Source of the DNA: an uncultured Agathobacter sp.
GTDB lineage: Bacteria > Bacillota > Clostridia > Lachnospirales > Lachnospiraceae
DNA: 64,000 nt
Direction of reading: 5' to 3'
Assembly (NCBI GenBank): GCA_910587655.1
Contig: CAJUND010000018.1
Location: forward strand, 1 to 64,000
Positions 18,249 to 27,619 of the stretch are shown here, piece by piece. The number at the start of each line of letters is the position of its first letter. The first letter of the stretch is position 1. The position numbers and the translations under genes were made by a program. The notes under the pieces were generated by a model. It saw only the letters and a program-made list of their open reading frames with translations, did no database searches and was not told where the DNA came from.

Positions 18249-18436
18249 ATGAATTTTGGGGAACCGTATACACAAGCAGATTTAATAAACCAGGAACTGT
18301 TCTGGAACCGGATTATGATGGAGCATGCCCGGTTTATCCAGGGGATTTTAGACCCAGCGGAGTGTGAGCTGATTGAAACGGCAAATGGATTTGAAAAGGA
18401 CTACTGCCGGCTTCTGGTAGAAGCAAAAGAGCAGGG
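18249..18436 (+). pseudogene. Fragment of a DUF2935 protein
   Basis: The open frame reads MNFGEPYTQADLINQELFWN, then RIMMEHARFIQGILDPAECE and FEKDYCRLL. The pattern FWxxIMxEHAxFIxGxLDPxExxLIxxA is that of DUF2935, an all-helical family possibly binding metal through His and Glu. Only about 60 of some 270 residues remain. Beyond about 18436 the sequence instead belongs to the 3' end of the opposing kinase gene, so the apparent C-terminus is not authentic. Confidence 0.6.
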
Positions 18437-18442
18437 CATAGT

Positions 18443-19754
18443 CTATTCCCCTTTTAATGTAATGACAGTATGAAAAGTCAGAGTATCTTCATGGTAATAC
18501 ATCTGAATACTGCCATGGTATTTATTCACTGTTTTTTTGATGCTTTTTAACCCGAAACCATGTCTGTGTATATCGGTTTTACTGGTATTTATGCTGCCGT
18601 CCTCTGAACCGGAAAAGGGATTTTTCCGGCAGGAATTTATGACCGTTATGACGGTAAACGGAGTTTTTTTCTTTTTCCGGAACTGATTTCAATAAATGCG
18701 TCAGGGATGCCGGCGGCAGCTTCCGCTGCATTATCCAGCAGATTACAAAACAGGGCGGTAAGGTCGTTATCAGCAATAAATTCTGTTGTACCTTTTCGTA
18801 TGTCTGTGTGAAAAGCGATGTTTTCAGTGCAGCAGCGTCTGCTGTAACGGGACAGTATGGCGTTCAGCATTTCGTGGCTGCACATCCGGGATACCTCCTT
18901 AAGTTCCGAGGAAAGCATAAGCTGTTTAATGTAGGCATGGATTTTGTCAGACTCACCTTTTTCATTTAAAAGCTCTATGGATTGCAGGTGTTTTTTAATA
19001 TCATGGATTAAAACACTCTGGTTTTCATTCTGTGAAAGCAGCATTTTATAATAGTCTGCAAGATCCGATTCCCTGGAAAGAAGCAGCTGCATTTCCGTAA
19101 ATTCCAGACTCTTTTTCTGGCTGTACTGGCTGATTCCAAATACCAGCAGATTGGCTGCCAGCAAAAATACGGCTGAGAGGATAATCATCCGGTCTAGCGA
19201 TGGGGAAAGCATGTATTGATCGCTGACGGCTACAAATGTGAGCATATAAAAAGAGAGCTTACCGGAATGGAAACCAGAAGCAGCACAGAATTATCCTGCT
19301 GCACCTGCTGTTTTTTCCCTCTTTTTATCATATGGGTCAGAATATAAATTAGTGTAAAAAAAATGAGCTTGCTGAAAACGGCAAACAAGGCAATATTCCG
19401 CAGCGTTCCCCTGTTTTGCAGAAAATGCGGTGTAAAGTGTCCGATGATACTGTATACCATCAGTTCACACAAAGCCATAACAGCTGTCAGCACTGCAGCA
19501 TGAAAAAAAGCCGGACGCCAGTTCAGCCGGTACTGGGTAACCAGAAAAATAAAACCTGCAAGAAGATATAAAACCATGTTCAGCCATCTGGACTCAAACA
19601 GTGAGGCAGCAAACAAGACAGCATAAAGGCCGCATAAAACTGCGGCTCTTTTCCATGCCGAATGTCTGGAATCAAAAAGATTCGAGGCGTACTGCCAGAG
19701 AATCACTGCTTCCGCAAGAAAAATAAAAAAATAACAGACCGGATAGTTCATCAT
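18443..19754 (-). pseudogene. GHKL sensor histidine kinase (AgrC-like), two frameshifts
   Basis: Three consecutive frames together spell one complete kinase. They are an N-terminal membrane part of about six helices (from MMNYPVCYFFIFLAEAVILW), a central part with LIHDIKKHLQSI (phospho-acceptor His) and the N-box LTALFCNLLDNAAEAA, and a C-terminal ATPase part with HRHGFGLKSIKKTVNKYHGS. The breaks fall in a run of five A (19248-19252, plus strand) and a run of seven T (18664-18670). One added base at each restores a single frame of about 435 codons. It partners the LytTR regulator immediately upstream. Sequencing error and true inactivation are both possible. Confidence 0.8.
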
Positions 19755-19756
19755 AA

Positions 19757-20461
19757 TTACCTCGTACTTTCCAGATAAAGAAGATAAGCTTTCTTAAATG
19801 CATGGTATTTCCGTTTTGTCAGGTAGGCGCTAAATCCGCCGGACATATGGACAAGCGTGCGGTCAAAATCCGTGACATGGGAAAAATTAATCATAAAGCT
19901 GCGGTGCGTCTGGAAGAAGCAGTTTCCGGGAAGTGTATTCAGCCAGTACTGCATATTGTGTATGGATTCAAAATCACACCTAAGGGTATGAACAATTACT
20001 TTTCTTTGCTGTGCCTCGACCGCGATGACAGATGACGCAGACAGCGTGTGTACCCCCTGCTTTGTTTCGATGGCAACCTTTACTGTTCTTGTATGGTAGA
20101 GGTCAGCGGAATCCTTCATATTACGGAAAAAGCGCTGCCTGTCCAGAGGCTTTGACAGATAGCGGAAGACAGAAAACCGCATGGCATCGTCCAGGTATTC
20201 CGGATAAGATGTAACAATAAAAATAATCAGGTTTTCATTTTTACGTTTCAGTTCCTTTCCAACATAAATCCCGTCCAGTCCCGGCATTTCGATGTCAAGC
20301 ATCAGGATATCCTTTTCTCCGTTGTCCTCCAGCAGGGATTCCCCGTCCGTAAAGCAGGCAATTTCAGGACACTCCACATGAATGTTTTCAAAAAATTCTT
20401 TGATATAATCCTGAAGCTGTTCCAGCATCAGGCTGTCGTCATCACAGATTACTATTCGCAT
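19757..20461 (-). CDS. LytTR-family response regulator (AgrA-like)
   Basis: The 234-residue protein has a receiver domain (MRIVICDDDSLMLEQL; phospho-acceptor Asp56 in MLDIEMPGLDGI; Lys in RYLSKPL). A C-terminal LytTR DNA-binding domain follows from about residue 135 (NCFFQTHRSFMINFSHV, SGGFSAYLTKRKYHAF). The start at MRIVIC fits family members; another ATG lies six codons upstream. The kinase gene begins two bases after the stop, so both are one operon. The divergent lipoprotein/ABC genes are the likely target, as in peptide-sensing systems. Confidence 0.88.
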   Translation of the reverse strand: MRIVICDDDSLMLEQLQDYIKEFFENIHVECPEIACFTDGESLLEDNGEKDILMLDIEMPGLDGIYVGKELKRKNENLIIFIVTSYPEYLDDAMRFSVFRYLSKPLDRQRFFRNMKDSADLYHTRTVKVAIETKQGVHTLSASSVIAVEAQQRKVIVHTLRCDFESIHNMQYWLNTLPGNCFFQTHRSFMINFSHVTDFDRTLVHMSGGFSAYLTKRKYHAFKKAYLLYLESTR

Positions 20462-20749
20462 ATCGTAAATTTCCCCCATAAGTGCCTTTTAAATACCATA
20501 TAAAAAATTCAGGTCGGTTCATAAATAAAGTATACAGTAAGAAGATGAAAAAATACAGAGCGTCTGCATGAAAAGACATTTTTTGGTTGTTTTTGGGTTT
20601 TTACTATAAGTGTAATGCCAAAAGTGAAGGATAAATGTCGTTTCATGCAAAGCAGGTTGAATTTATGAAAAAAACAGGGATAATTGACATATCAGATTTG
20701 GCAAATTCAGCATGGGCTGACGCTGCATGTTCAAAAAGGAGGAATTTAC

Positions 20750-21856
20750 ATGAAAAAAATGAGGGTAATTGCATTTGCTGTTATTTTTGCAGTTTCTTTT
20801 ATCGGATGCGAAAATACGGTACAGAAAAATGAAGGACACAAAGAACAGACAAAAGCAGTTTCCTTTCCGGAAAACTGCAGAAAAACGGTGGAGAATGTCA
20901 CATTTGAACTGGATGTGACCGTGGAGGCGGACCTGGAAAAAAATCCGCCGGTCACGGCAAAAGCGCAGATGCAGAAAGTAAATGTGGATAAGGCGTTTCA
21001 GTTATTTTACAGCAGCATAAAGGATTTTGAAACCTATGAATATGACGGAGAGGACGAGTATGGAAAAAAGATAAAGACAGGAACTTATGTCAGCCCGGAT
21101 GAAACGACCTTATCCTATGGTCCCGTGTCAAGCCAGTTCTGCTATATGAAAATGGATTTACTGCCATATATCCGCAATGCTTTTGTACTGGAAACAGGGG
21201 ACGGCTGTAATGCCGGACTGTATTCCACAAAGTCACAGCTTGCGTTTATGACACGGTCAAAAGCGTTTGAAACCGTAAAAAGTGCCTTAAAAGAGCTGGA
21301 ACTGGAAATGGATTATGACTGCACAGGATATGCCCTGGATTACCGGACGTTACAGTCCCAGGAATACCATGAGGATATTGAGGGAAATATTGACAGGGCA
21401 GCCTATAAAAAGCAGTGGGCTGTTTCCGACGAATGTTATTATTTCTGTATCAGCCAGAAATACAGGGGACTGCCGCTTTACCATGTATACTGCAGTATCT
21501 TTACGGATGTGGCGGACGCAAATGCGCCGGTGCAGGCGGTTGTTTCCGAACAGGGAACAGAACTGCTGGAAATCGAAAAGGTATTTGCATTTTCAGATGA
21601 AAAAGAAACTGCTTCTTTACTGCCGTTTGACGATATTATAAAAACCGTTGCAGATAAATATAACCAGGTGCTTGGAAACCTTACATATAAAATGACAGAG
21701 GCAGGACTGTATTATTATGTGGATTTGTCCTCCGGTGCAGGGGTGTATGAAACAAAGCCGGTCTGGATATTTAAGGGCACGGAAATAAACGGAAAAGAGG
21801 AAAAAGAGATTCAGGTCATCGTGGATGCGCAGACGGGAAAGGAGATTGTGCCTTGA
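20750..21856 (+). CDS. Uncharacterised lipoprotein of the ABC-exporter operon
   Basis: The 368-residue protein has a signal peptide with lipobox (SFIGC, Cys20), so it is anchored outside the membrane. The rest is soluble. Its C-terminal 70 residues (VADKYNQVLGNLTYKMTEAG ... IQVIVDAQTGKEIVP) have the strand-helix pattern ending in D-x-x-T-G-x-x seen in PepSY or YycI-like domains. No named family is recognised with confidence. The start is the ATG after AAAAAGGAGGA; an upstream ATG gives a non-signal extension. It overlaps the next gene (TTGA), which ties it to the ABC transporter. Confidence 0.75.
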   Translation: MKKMRVIAFAVIFAVSFIGCENTVQKNEGHKEQTKAVSFPENCRKTVENVTFELDVTVEADLEKNPPVTAKAQMQKVNVDKAFQLFYSSIKDFETYEYDGEDEYGKKIKTGTYVSPDETTLSYGPVSSQFCYMKMDLLPYIRNAFVLETGDGCNAGLYSTKSQLAFMTRSKAFETVKSALKELELEMDYDCTGYALDYRTLQSQEYHEDIEGNIDRAAYKKQWAVSDECYYFCISQKYRGLPLYHVYCSIFTDVADANAPVQAVVSEQGTELLEIEKVFAFSDEKETASLLPFDDIIKTVADKYNQVLGNLTYKMTEAGLYYYVDLSSGAGVYETKPVWIFKGTEINGKEEKEIQVIVDAQTGKEIVP

Positions 21857-22634
21857 AAAGAATTTTTTCATACTTAAAACCTGACATAAAAAGGTCCGTG
21901 TGTTCCATGTGTTTTTTTCTGTCCGTAGTTCTGACTGCGGGGGTTCTGCTGTCTGCAGTATTTGAGGGGATTGATTTGGATACAGACGTTTTATATGTGT
22001 TTTCCCTTGTGATGTACGGACTGCCTGCAATGATGGTACTGGTGTGCGCAGCCGTCCCGTATGCAGACAGTATCTGTGAGGACATGGAGCATAAATACGT
22101 TATGCAGCAGATTATCCGCGGGGATATGAAGTCATATATTTCTGCCAGAATTTTTAGTATATTTTTATCAGCATTATTTGCAACAGCATTTGGAATTTTT
22201 CTGTTTGCGTGTCTTTTGCATATAAAGCTGGCATGGGTGGATGTGACAGATTTACAGCATTACGAACATATGCTTGTCTCCGGCGGGTTGCGGCTGTTTT
22301 TAAAGAATAAAAGTTTTGCCCTGTATTTTTTCTGTTACGGGCTGCGTTATGGGGTTCTGTCGGGAATTTTATCCTTATGGGCTTCTTATCTTTCCATGTA
22401 CATATCCAGCCGTATGCTCGTACTGGCAGCGCCGGTGATTCTGTATTATTTTCTGGACTATATGCTGGCGGAAATATCCGGCAGCAGGATAAATATGGCG
22501 CTGGTTTTTCACCTGCCTACCAGCTTCTGCCGGATGATTTGCTGTCTGCACTGCTGGTAATGATGATTGCGGCGGTAAATATGGTGCTGCTTAACCTATT
22601 GATGTCTGCTGCATTCCGAAAGGGTATGGTATAA
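21853..22634 (+). pseudogene. ABC-2-type permease, one frameshift near the 3' end
   Basis: It begins at a TTG that overlaps the lipoprotein stop. The protein is highly hydrophobic with about six helices (CSMCFFLSVVLTAGVLLSAV, LFATAFGIFLFACLLHIKLA, and others). The main frame ends after ALVFHLPTSFCRM. An overlapping frame then gives SPAYQLLPDDLLSALL and a last helix ending RKGMV. The switch is at a run of five T (22505-22509), where one added T would restore one frame of about 260 residues. It is probably one of two membrane subunits serving the ATPase encoded at 23481. Confidence 0.7.
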
Positions 22635-22637
22635 AAT

Positions 22638-23477
22638 ATGGATAAAATAAAATGGATATGGAATGACACGCTGCATCATTTTTTCAGCAGGCGGCTTCTG
22701 GTTTTTAGTATTTTCCAGTTTGGCATCCTGCATTATTACATAAGTCCGGTAAAACAGTATTCCATTCTGGCAGATTATCCTGCCGCGCCATGGATACTTC
22801 CGTTTCTTGGACACAGTATTTATTTTCCGTTTGTATTTGGAATATCGGTTGTTTATTTTTATTCGGATATTCCGTTTATGCAGCGGCATGAAATGAATGT
22901 CATGTTAAGATAGGGAAGAACGCGCTGGACGCTTGCAAAAATGCTGCGGATTCAGACAGCCGCAGTACTGCTTGCAGTTCTGGAATTTGTATTAAGTATC
23001 CTGCCGCTTGTTCCGCGTCTGGAATGGACTGCCGGGTGGGGAAAGCTGTATTACACACTGGCAGTAACGGACGCGTCATCTGCTGTCCGGACAGAGTTTT
23101 CCTATGAACTGATGAATGAAGGAAACGCCCTGATGGCCGCGGGTATGCTGTTTACTGTTTTATGTTTTGTAACAGGACTGACAGGAACCGTCATGTTTAC
23201 ACTGAGCGTCTGTATCAGCCGGACGGCGGCGGTACTGGCGGGAACATTTTTTTCGGTGCTGCCGGTTGCGGTGTTAAACATGAATTTATACCAGAAGCAG
23301 CTCATCTGGTTTTCTCCGTTCTCGTGGCTGGATCTGGTTCAGCTGAATGGGAAGGACGGGGCAGCGCCGTCTTTTTCTATGGTAATCATAATAACCATAG
23401 TTCTGGAAGCTGTTATGTGTATGGTTTCTGTTAGATGTATGCGCACAAAAGATGTAAACTGGGTAAATGAGGAGTAA
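22638..23477 (+). pseudogene. ABC-2-type permease interrupted by an in-frame amber codon
   Basis: A single reading frame of 280 codons is cut only by TAG at 22911-22913. The reading is ...MNVMLR-stop-GRTRWTLAKMLRIQT..., and CAG to TAG would explain it. About six hydrophobic segments are present on both sides (WILPFLGHSIYFPFVFGISV; MLFTVLCFVTGLTGTVMFTL). It lies 3 bases after the preceding permease and 3 bases before the ATPase, so it is the second membrane subunit. Reinitiation at the ATG after the stop could yield a 178-residue fragment. Confidence 0.75.
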
Positions 23478-23480
23478 AAA

Positions 23481-24125
23481 ATGCAGGAGAAAAGTATCAG
23501 GGCAAAAAATGTAAACAAATTTTTTGGGAAAACGCAGGTGTTAAATTCCGTCAGCATAACATGCCGGCAGGGGGAAATCACAGGCATTACCGGAAGAAAC
23601 GGAGCAGGAAAAACGGTGCTGTTTAAAATATTCCTTGGACTGTTATCCTTGGATTCGGGAGAAATATATATTAATGGAAAAAGACGAATAAAACAGGCGG
23701 GTATTCTTTCTTTTGCCGGAACAATAATCGAAGAACCGGCGTTTTTAAAGAACTATTCCGGCAGAAAAAATCTGGAATTTTTGTACATGATAAACCATAA
23801 AAACAATCAGGCATATCTGGAGGAAATACTTACAAAAGTGGGGCTTGATGCAAAATCAAAAAAACATGTGGGAAACTATTCATTAGGCATGCGGCAGCGG
23901 CTGGCAATCGCGCAGGCAATTATGGAAAACCCTGATTTTCTGATTCTGGACGAGCCGTTTAACGGACTGGACAACCATGGCGTATATGAAATGAGAAACC
24001 TGCTTCTGGAACTGAAACAGGAAGGAAAGGTTATAGTGGTTGCAAGCCATAATGCCGGTGATATTGAATTTCTCTGCGACAGTGTTTATAATATGGAAGC
24101 AGGAAAACTGGACAGGGTGCGCTGA
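23481..24125 (+). CDS. ABC transporter ATP-binding protein
   Basis: The 214-residue ATPase has Walker A GRNGAGKT, the signature YSLGMRQRLAIAQA, Walker B DFLILDEPFNGLD and the switch His in VVASHNAGD. It is typical of ABC-2 exporters for peptides or lantibiotic immunity. It is the last gene of the lipoprotein-permease-permease-ATPase set. The operon lies divergent from a LytTR/GHKL pair, which suggests induction by a peptide signal. Substrate unknown. Confidence 0.9.
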   Translation: MQEKSIRAKNVNKFFGKTQVLNSVSITCRQGEITGITGRNGAGKTVLFKIFLGLLSLDSGEIYINGKRRIKQAGILSFAGTIIEEPAFLKNYSGRKNLEFLYMINHKNNQAYLEEILTKVGLDAKSKKHVGNYSLGMRQRLAIAQAIMENPDFLILDEPFNGLDNHGVYEMRNLLLELKQEGKVIVVASHNAGDIEFLCDSVYNMEAGKLDRVR

Positions 24126-24170
24126 ACTGTGGTATGCTTGGGAAAGAAATATGCAGCATCGGAGGAGAAA

Positions 24171-24851
24171 ATGAATTACGACTGTTTAATCATAGACGAT
24201 GAAAAACTGCTTGCAGACAGCACGGCAGAATATTTTAATATCTTCGGTGTCAAAACCACAGTAGCATATACAGCAGAAGAATGCCGGGAGTTTTTCCGCG
24301 AAAACTCCGCGCAGCTTCTGCTGCTTGACATTAACCTTGGGGACAGCAGCGGGTTTGAGCTGTGTAAAGAACTCCGTGAAAAAACAAAAATCCCCATTCT
24401 GTTTATTTCCGCACGGACAAGCGACGACGACCAGATTATTGCATTAAATATCGGCGGTGATGATTATGTCCAAAAACCCTATTCACTTGGCGTTCTGCTT
24501 GCAAAAGTAAAAGTGGTGCTAAAGCGGTATGGACAGGAAAAACCTGATAAATATTCCGACGGAAGGCTGACGGTTGATTTTGATGCAAAGCAGGTGGCTG
24601 TGGAAGGAAAAGCCGTAAAGCTGACAGCGCTGGAATTTAAATTATTATCCTGTCTGATTCACAATAAAAACAGGGTGGTTTCCAAACAGGAGCTGTTTGA
24701 AAAAGTCTGGGGGGATTCCTTTACCGGCGACGGCACACTGAATGTCCATATCCGTAAAATCCGGGAAGCCATAGAGCGTGATCCGGGCAGTCCCGAATAT
24801 ATTCTTACCGTCTGGGGTGACGGTTATAAATTCACCGGGGGAGCAGAATAA
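24171..24851 (+). CDS. OmpR-family response regulator (module A)
   Basis: The 226-residue protein has a receiver domain with phospho-acceptor Asp53 (LLLLDINLGDSSGFEL). Its signature SARTSDDDQIIALNIGGDDYV replaces the common LTA...GADDY form. A winged-helix DNA-binding domain ends in EYILTVWGDGYKF. The ATG after GGAGGAGAAA is preferred to one 14 codons upstream. The kinase starts 3 bases after the stop. It is closely similar in style to the regulator at 34546, and both probably act on the repeated TTAAGGA operators ahead of the FtsX transporters. Confidence 0.92.
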   Translation: MNYDCLIIDDEKLLADSTAEYFNIFGVKTTVAYTAEECREFFRENSAQLLLLDINLGDSSGFELCKELREKTKIPILFISARTSDDDQIIALNIGGDDYVQKPYSLGVLLAKVKVVLKRYGQEKPDKYSDGRLTVDFDAKQVAVEGKAVKLTALEFKLLSCLIHNKNRVVSKQELFEKVWGDSFTGDGTLNVHIRKIREAIERDPGSPEYILTVWGDGYKFTGGAE

Positions 24852-24853
24852 AA

Positions 24854-26140
24854 ATGAAAAACCGTTTATTTCCTGCGCTTCTGCTGATATTTTTCGCAGC
24901 AGAAATGACAGCCCTTCTTATATTTACATTTCATGATGCAGATGGTATGCAGGACAATGTCCGGGTGAACGAAGCTGTCCAGTCGGTACAGAAAGAATGG
25001 GATAACATGGAAACCCATAAAAACCGTACAGACCTTGATTACGTGGTGCTGGATGCAGAAGAAAATCCCGTGTATCAAACAAAAGACGGACTGAGCGAAA
25101 GCATCAATCAGGCCATCGCGCATATGGATACCATACTTGATATTAAAAAAGACGGGGGACCGGTAGGAAAAATCATTATTTACAACAGCAGCAGGGAAAA
25201 CTTCCGGCTGTGGAAGCGGACCGTATGCATGGTTTTACTTATCGCCATGTTCCTGGAAACCGCCGTCTGTGTTTTATGGTTTGTCTGGCTGAGACGTACC
25301 ATAGTCCGTCCGTTTCAGAAATTAAAAGGCTTTGCCGAGCGTATTGCAGATGGAAACCTGGATATTCCGCTTACCATGGACAGGGGGAATCTGTTCGGCG
25401 CTTTTACGGAAAGCTTTGATATTATGCGTGCGGAATTAAAGCGTGCAAGGCTGGCGGAAGAAAAAGCAAATGCCGAAAAAAAAGAACTTGTTGCAAAGCT
25501 TTCCCATGATATCAGAACTCCGGTGGCAAGCATCAAGGCAGCGTCGGAAGTCGGGGCCGCACTGACGGACAATAAAAAAATCCGGGAAAATTATTCAAAA
25601 ATCATTGCAAAAACAGACCAGATTAATACACTGGTTACCAATCTGTTTACGGCTGCGCTGGAAGAACTGGACGAGCTTTCCGTAACACCGGAGGATACCG
25701 CAGGAAGTGTGATGAAAGTCCTGCTGGAAAACTCCGACTATTTATGCCGTGCAAAAATACCGCAGATTCCTGACTGCCTGCTGTATATGGACAGGCTGCG
25801 CCTGCAGCAGGTGTTTGACAATATTTTTGCCAATTCCTATAAATATGCGGGGACTGAAATAGATGTTTCCATATGGGAGGAAGAGGACTTTCTCTGTGTC
25901 TGCATTGAGGATTACGGGGGCGGCGTCAGCAGCAGGGAGCTTCCCCTGCTAAAAGAAAAATTTAAGCGCGGCAGCAATACCGGGAATACAGAAGGGGCGG
26001 GACTCGGACTTTATATTTCTGATTATTTTATGCAGAAAATGCATGGGAAACTTTGTGTGGAAAATGGAGAAAATGGACTGAAAGTGACGGTTATGACAGC
26101 CTATAGCGGTATGTTACATAATAGTTCCTGCGTTTTCTAA
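24854..26140 (+). CDS. Sensor histidine kinase (module A)
   Basis: The 428-residue kinase has two membrane helices (about 7-26 and 124-146) around an extracytoplasmic loop of about 95 residues. A HAMP-like linker follows (FAERIADGNLDIPL). HisKA carries the phospho-acceptor His218 in AKLSHDIRTPVASI. The ATPase domain has an N-box FDNIFANSYKYAG, G1 DYGGGVSS and G2 TEGAGLGLYISDYF. The last dozen residues (SGMLHNSSCVF) lie beyond the usual end, and the stop overlaps the 3' end of the opposing antitoxin gene by a few bases. This suggests that the TA pair fused into the gene end. Confidence 0.9.
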   Translation: MKNRLFPALLLIFFAAEMTALLIFTFHDADGMQDNVRVNEAVQSVQKEWDNMETHKNRTDLDYVVLDAEENPVYQTKDGLSESINQAIAHMDTILDIKKDGGPVGKIIIYNSSRENFRLWKRTVCMVLLIAMFLETAVCVLWFVWLRRTIVRPFQKLKGFAERIADGNLDIPLTMDRGNLFGAFTESFDIMRAELKRARLAEEKANAEKKELVAKLSHDIRTPVASIKAASEVGAALTDNKKIRENYSKIIAKTDQINTLVTNLFTAALEELDELSVTPEDTAGSVMKVLLENSDYLCRAKIPQIPDCLLYMDRLRLQQVFDNIFANSYKYAGTEIDVSIWEEEDFLCVCIEDYGGGVSSRELPLLKEKFKRGSNTGNTEGAGLGLYISDYFMQKMHGKLCVENGENGLKVTVMTAYSGMLHNSSCVF

Positions 26141-26355
26141 TCCCAGACAATATCCTGTTCCCTGGTAAATTCATGACATTCAGGGTCGTTTTTTATTGCT
26201 TCAAGCATCTGGATGTCAGTTTCGTCCGGCATTTCCTCTTCTATGTCATCCCATGACGGAGAATATTTTTTTTCTATCAGTTCCCAGAAATATTCTGCGT
26301 CTGCATCGGTCATTACCGTGATAGCGCCAATAATTTTTTCTTTTACAGCAGTCAT
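26137..26355 (-). CDS. Antitoxin partner of the RelE-type toxin
   Basis: The 72-residue acidic protein (MTAVKEKIIGAITVMTDADA, later EEEMPDETDIQMLEAIKNDP) follows directly after the toxin gene with one base between them. The start is the ATG behind AAGGAGGT; a longer frame would begin inside the toxin. The beginning resembles small antitoxins with a DxxxFW(E/K)LI pattern encoded next to RelE-like toxins in Clostridia. A degenerate copy of its first 25 codons remains near 18.2 kb. Role by association. Confidence 0.75.
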   Translation of the reverse strand: MTAVKEKIIGAITVMTDADAEYFWELIEKKYSPSWDDIEEEMPDETDIQMLEAIKNDPECHEFTREQDIVWD

Positions 26356-26356
26356 G

Positions 26357-26593
26357 TTATACCTCCTTATAAATTTGCCCCCTGTTGTCAATTCGTTCTA
26401 TATACAATATATTTCCGTTTCTGTCAAAAATAACCCTGTAATCCCCGACCCTCAGACGGAAACCATTTCTTCCATGTAATTTTTTGACATCACCGAGAGG
26501 AAGGTTATGGATAGCGTTTCTTATGCGGGTTCTTGTTGCCGGAGTTTGTTTTTTTAGAAACTTTTCGGCTTGTTTTGAATAACTGATTTCCAA
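26357..26593 (-). CDS. RelE/ParE-family toxin
   Basis: The 78-residue basic protein matches the RelE/ParE fold: MEISYSKQAEKFLKKQ, KLHGRNGFRLRVGDYRVIF and ILYIERIDNRGQIYKE. Members cleave mRNA on the ribosome or inhibit gyrase; the Arg-rich LRVGDYRVIF segment favours a RelE-like ribonuclease. The toxin gene precedes the antitoxin gene, an order less common for relBE pairs but usual for HigBA-type pairs. It is transcribed against the flanking kinase and ABC genes. Confidence 0.87.
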   Translation of the reverse strand: MEISYSKQAEKFLKKQTPATRTRIRNAIHNLPLGDVKKLHGRNGFRLRVGDYRVIFDRNGNILYIERIDNRGQIYKEV

Positions 26594-26776
26594 ACATATT
26601 TCCCCTTTTTTTGGATTTTATTAAAAACAGTAGTGGTTTAACCTTACTTGTTTCATAAATTGTACAGCTGGAAAATAAAAAAGTCAACAAAACGTTTGGC
26701 ATACTTGACAGCATACGTTTTAGATGCTAAACTTCGGACGATTCACAGTTCCTGCAAAAAAATGCAGAGTTGAGAT

Positions 26777-26830
26777 TTAAGGATTCCTTAAGGATTGCAT
26801 AAAGACATTTAAGAACTATAACTGTAAGAT
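26777..26830 (+). promoter_or_regulatory. Direct-repeat operator and promoter of the module A transporter
   Basis: TTAAGGATTCC and TTAAGGATTGC begin 11 bp apart, and a weaker ATAAAGACAT follows at the same period. A further TTAA lies 16 bp before the probable -10, TAAGAT. Repeats with an 11-bp period just upstream of a poor -35 are typical binding sites for OmpR-type activators. The same arrangement precedes the module B transporter. The rest of the 266-bp gap back to the toxin gene holds no gene. Confidence 0.7.
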
Positions 26831-26859
26831 AAAACGTGAAATCACTAAGGAGGTCTGAA

Positions 26860-27618
26860 ATGGAACAAATATTACTGCAAACAGAAAAATTAAGCAAAAC
26901 CTTTTCCAGCGGCGGCGTCTTGCAGCACGTTTTAAAAAACATTGACTTAACGCTTTACAAAGGCGATTTTACGGTAATCATGGGGGCCAGCGGCGCGGGA
27001 AAATCCACACTCCTGTACGCCCTGTCGGGAATGGATACGCCGTCGCTTGGGACAATTACATTCGGGGATAAAACCATTTCCGGTTTCAGCCAGGATGAGC
27101 TTGCGGTATTCAGGCGGAAGCACTGCGGTTTTGTCTTTCAGCAGATTTACCTGATTGACGGAATGTCCGTAATGGATAACGTACTTTCCGCAGGACTTCT
27201 GGTAAGCAAAAACAAAAAAGAACTGGTAAGGAACGCAAAGGAATTATTTGCTGCGGTGGGGATACAGGAAGAGGCATGGAATAAATTTCCCACGCAGCTT
27301 TCCGGCGGGGAAGCACAGCGTGTGGGAATTGTACGCGCCCTGATAAATTCACCGGAAATTTTATTTGCGGATGAGCCGACCGGGGCGCTCAATTCCAAAA
27401 CCGGACTGGATGTGCTGGATACGCTGTCGGATTTTAACGCGAAAGGACAGAGTGTGGTAATGGTAACGCATGATATGCGTTCGGCACGGAGAGGAAACCG
27501 TATTTTATATTTGAAGGACGGCGTTATTTTAGGCGAATGCAATCTGGGAATTTATAAGCATGGCGACAGAAAACGGCACGAAACGCTTTCGGCATTCCTG
27601 GCGGAAATGGGGTGGTAA
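26860..27618 (+). CDS. ABC transporter ATPase, BceA/antimicrobial-peptide type (module A)
   Basis: The 252-residue ATPase has Walker A GASGAGKST, Q-loop VFQQIYLIDGMSVMDNV, signature LSGGEAQRVGI, Walker B ILFADEPTGALNSKTG and switch VTHDMRSA. It belongs to the MacB/BceA branch that partners large FtsX-type permeases and confers resistance to peptide antibiotics. The ATG after AAGGAGGTC was chosen. The permease gene begins one base after the stop. Confidence 0.92.
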   Translation: MEQILLQTEKLSKTFSSGGVLQHVLKNIDLTLYKGDFTVIMGASGAGKSTLLYALSGMDTPSLGTITFGDKTISGFSQDELAVFRRKHCGFVFQQIYLIDGMSVMDNVLSAGLLVSKNKKELVRNAKELFAAVGIQEEAWNKFPTQLSGGEAQRVGIVRALINSPEILFADEPTGALNSKTGLDVLDTLSDFNAKGQSVVMVTHDMRSARRGNRILYLKDGVILGECNLGIYKHGDRKRHETLSAFLAEMGW

Positions 27619-27619
27619 T

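Noticed and set aside
18249..18473. A complete small DUF2935 gene
   Set aside because: The family is about 270 residues, and the last dozen codons of this frame are the antisense of the opposing kinase's C-terminus.
22911..22913. TAG read as pyrrolysine
   Set aside because: No pyl genes are visible and the context is an ordinary permease; a point change or base error is simpler.
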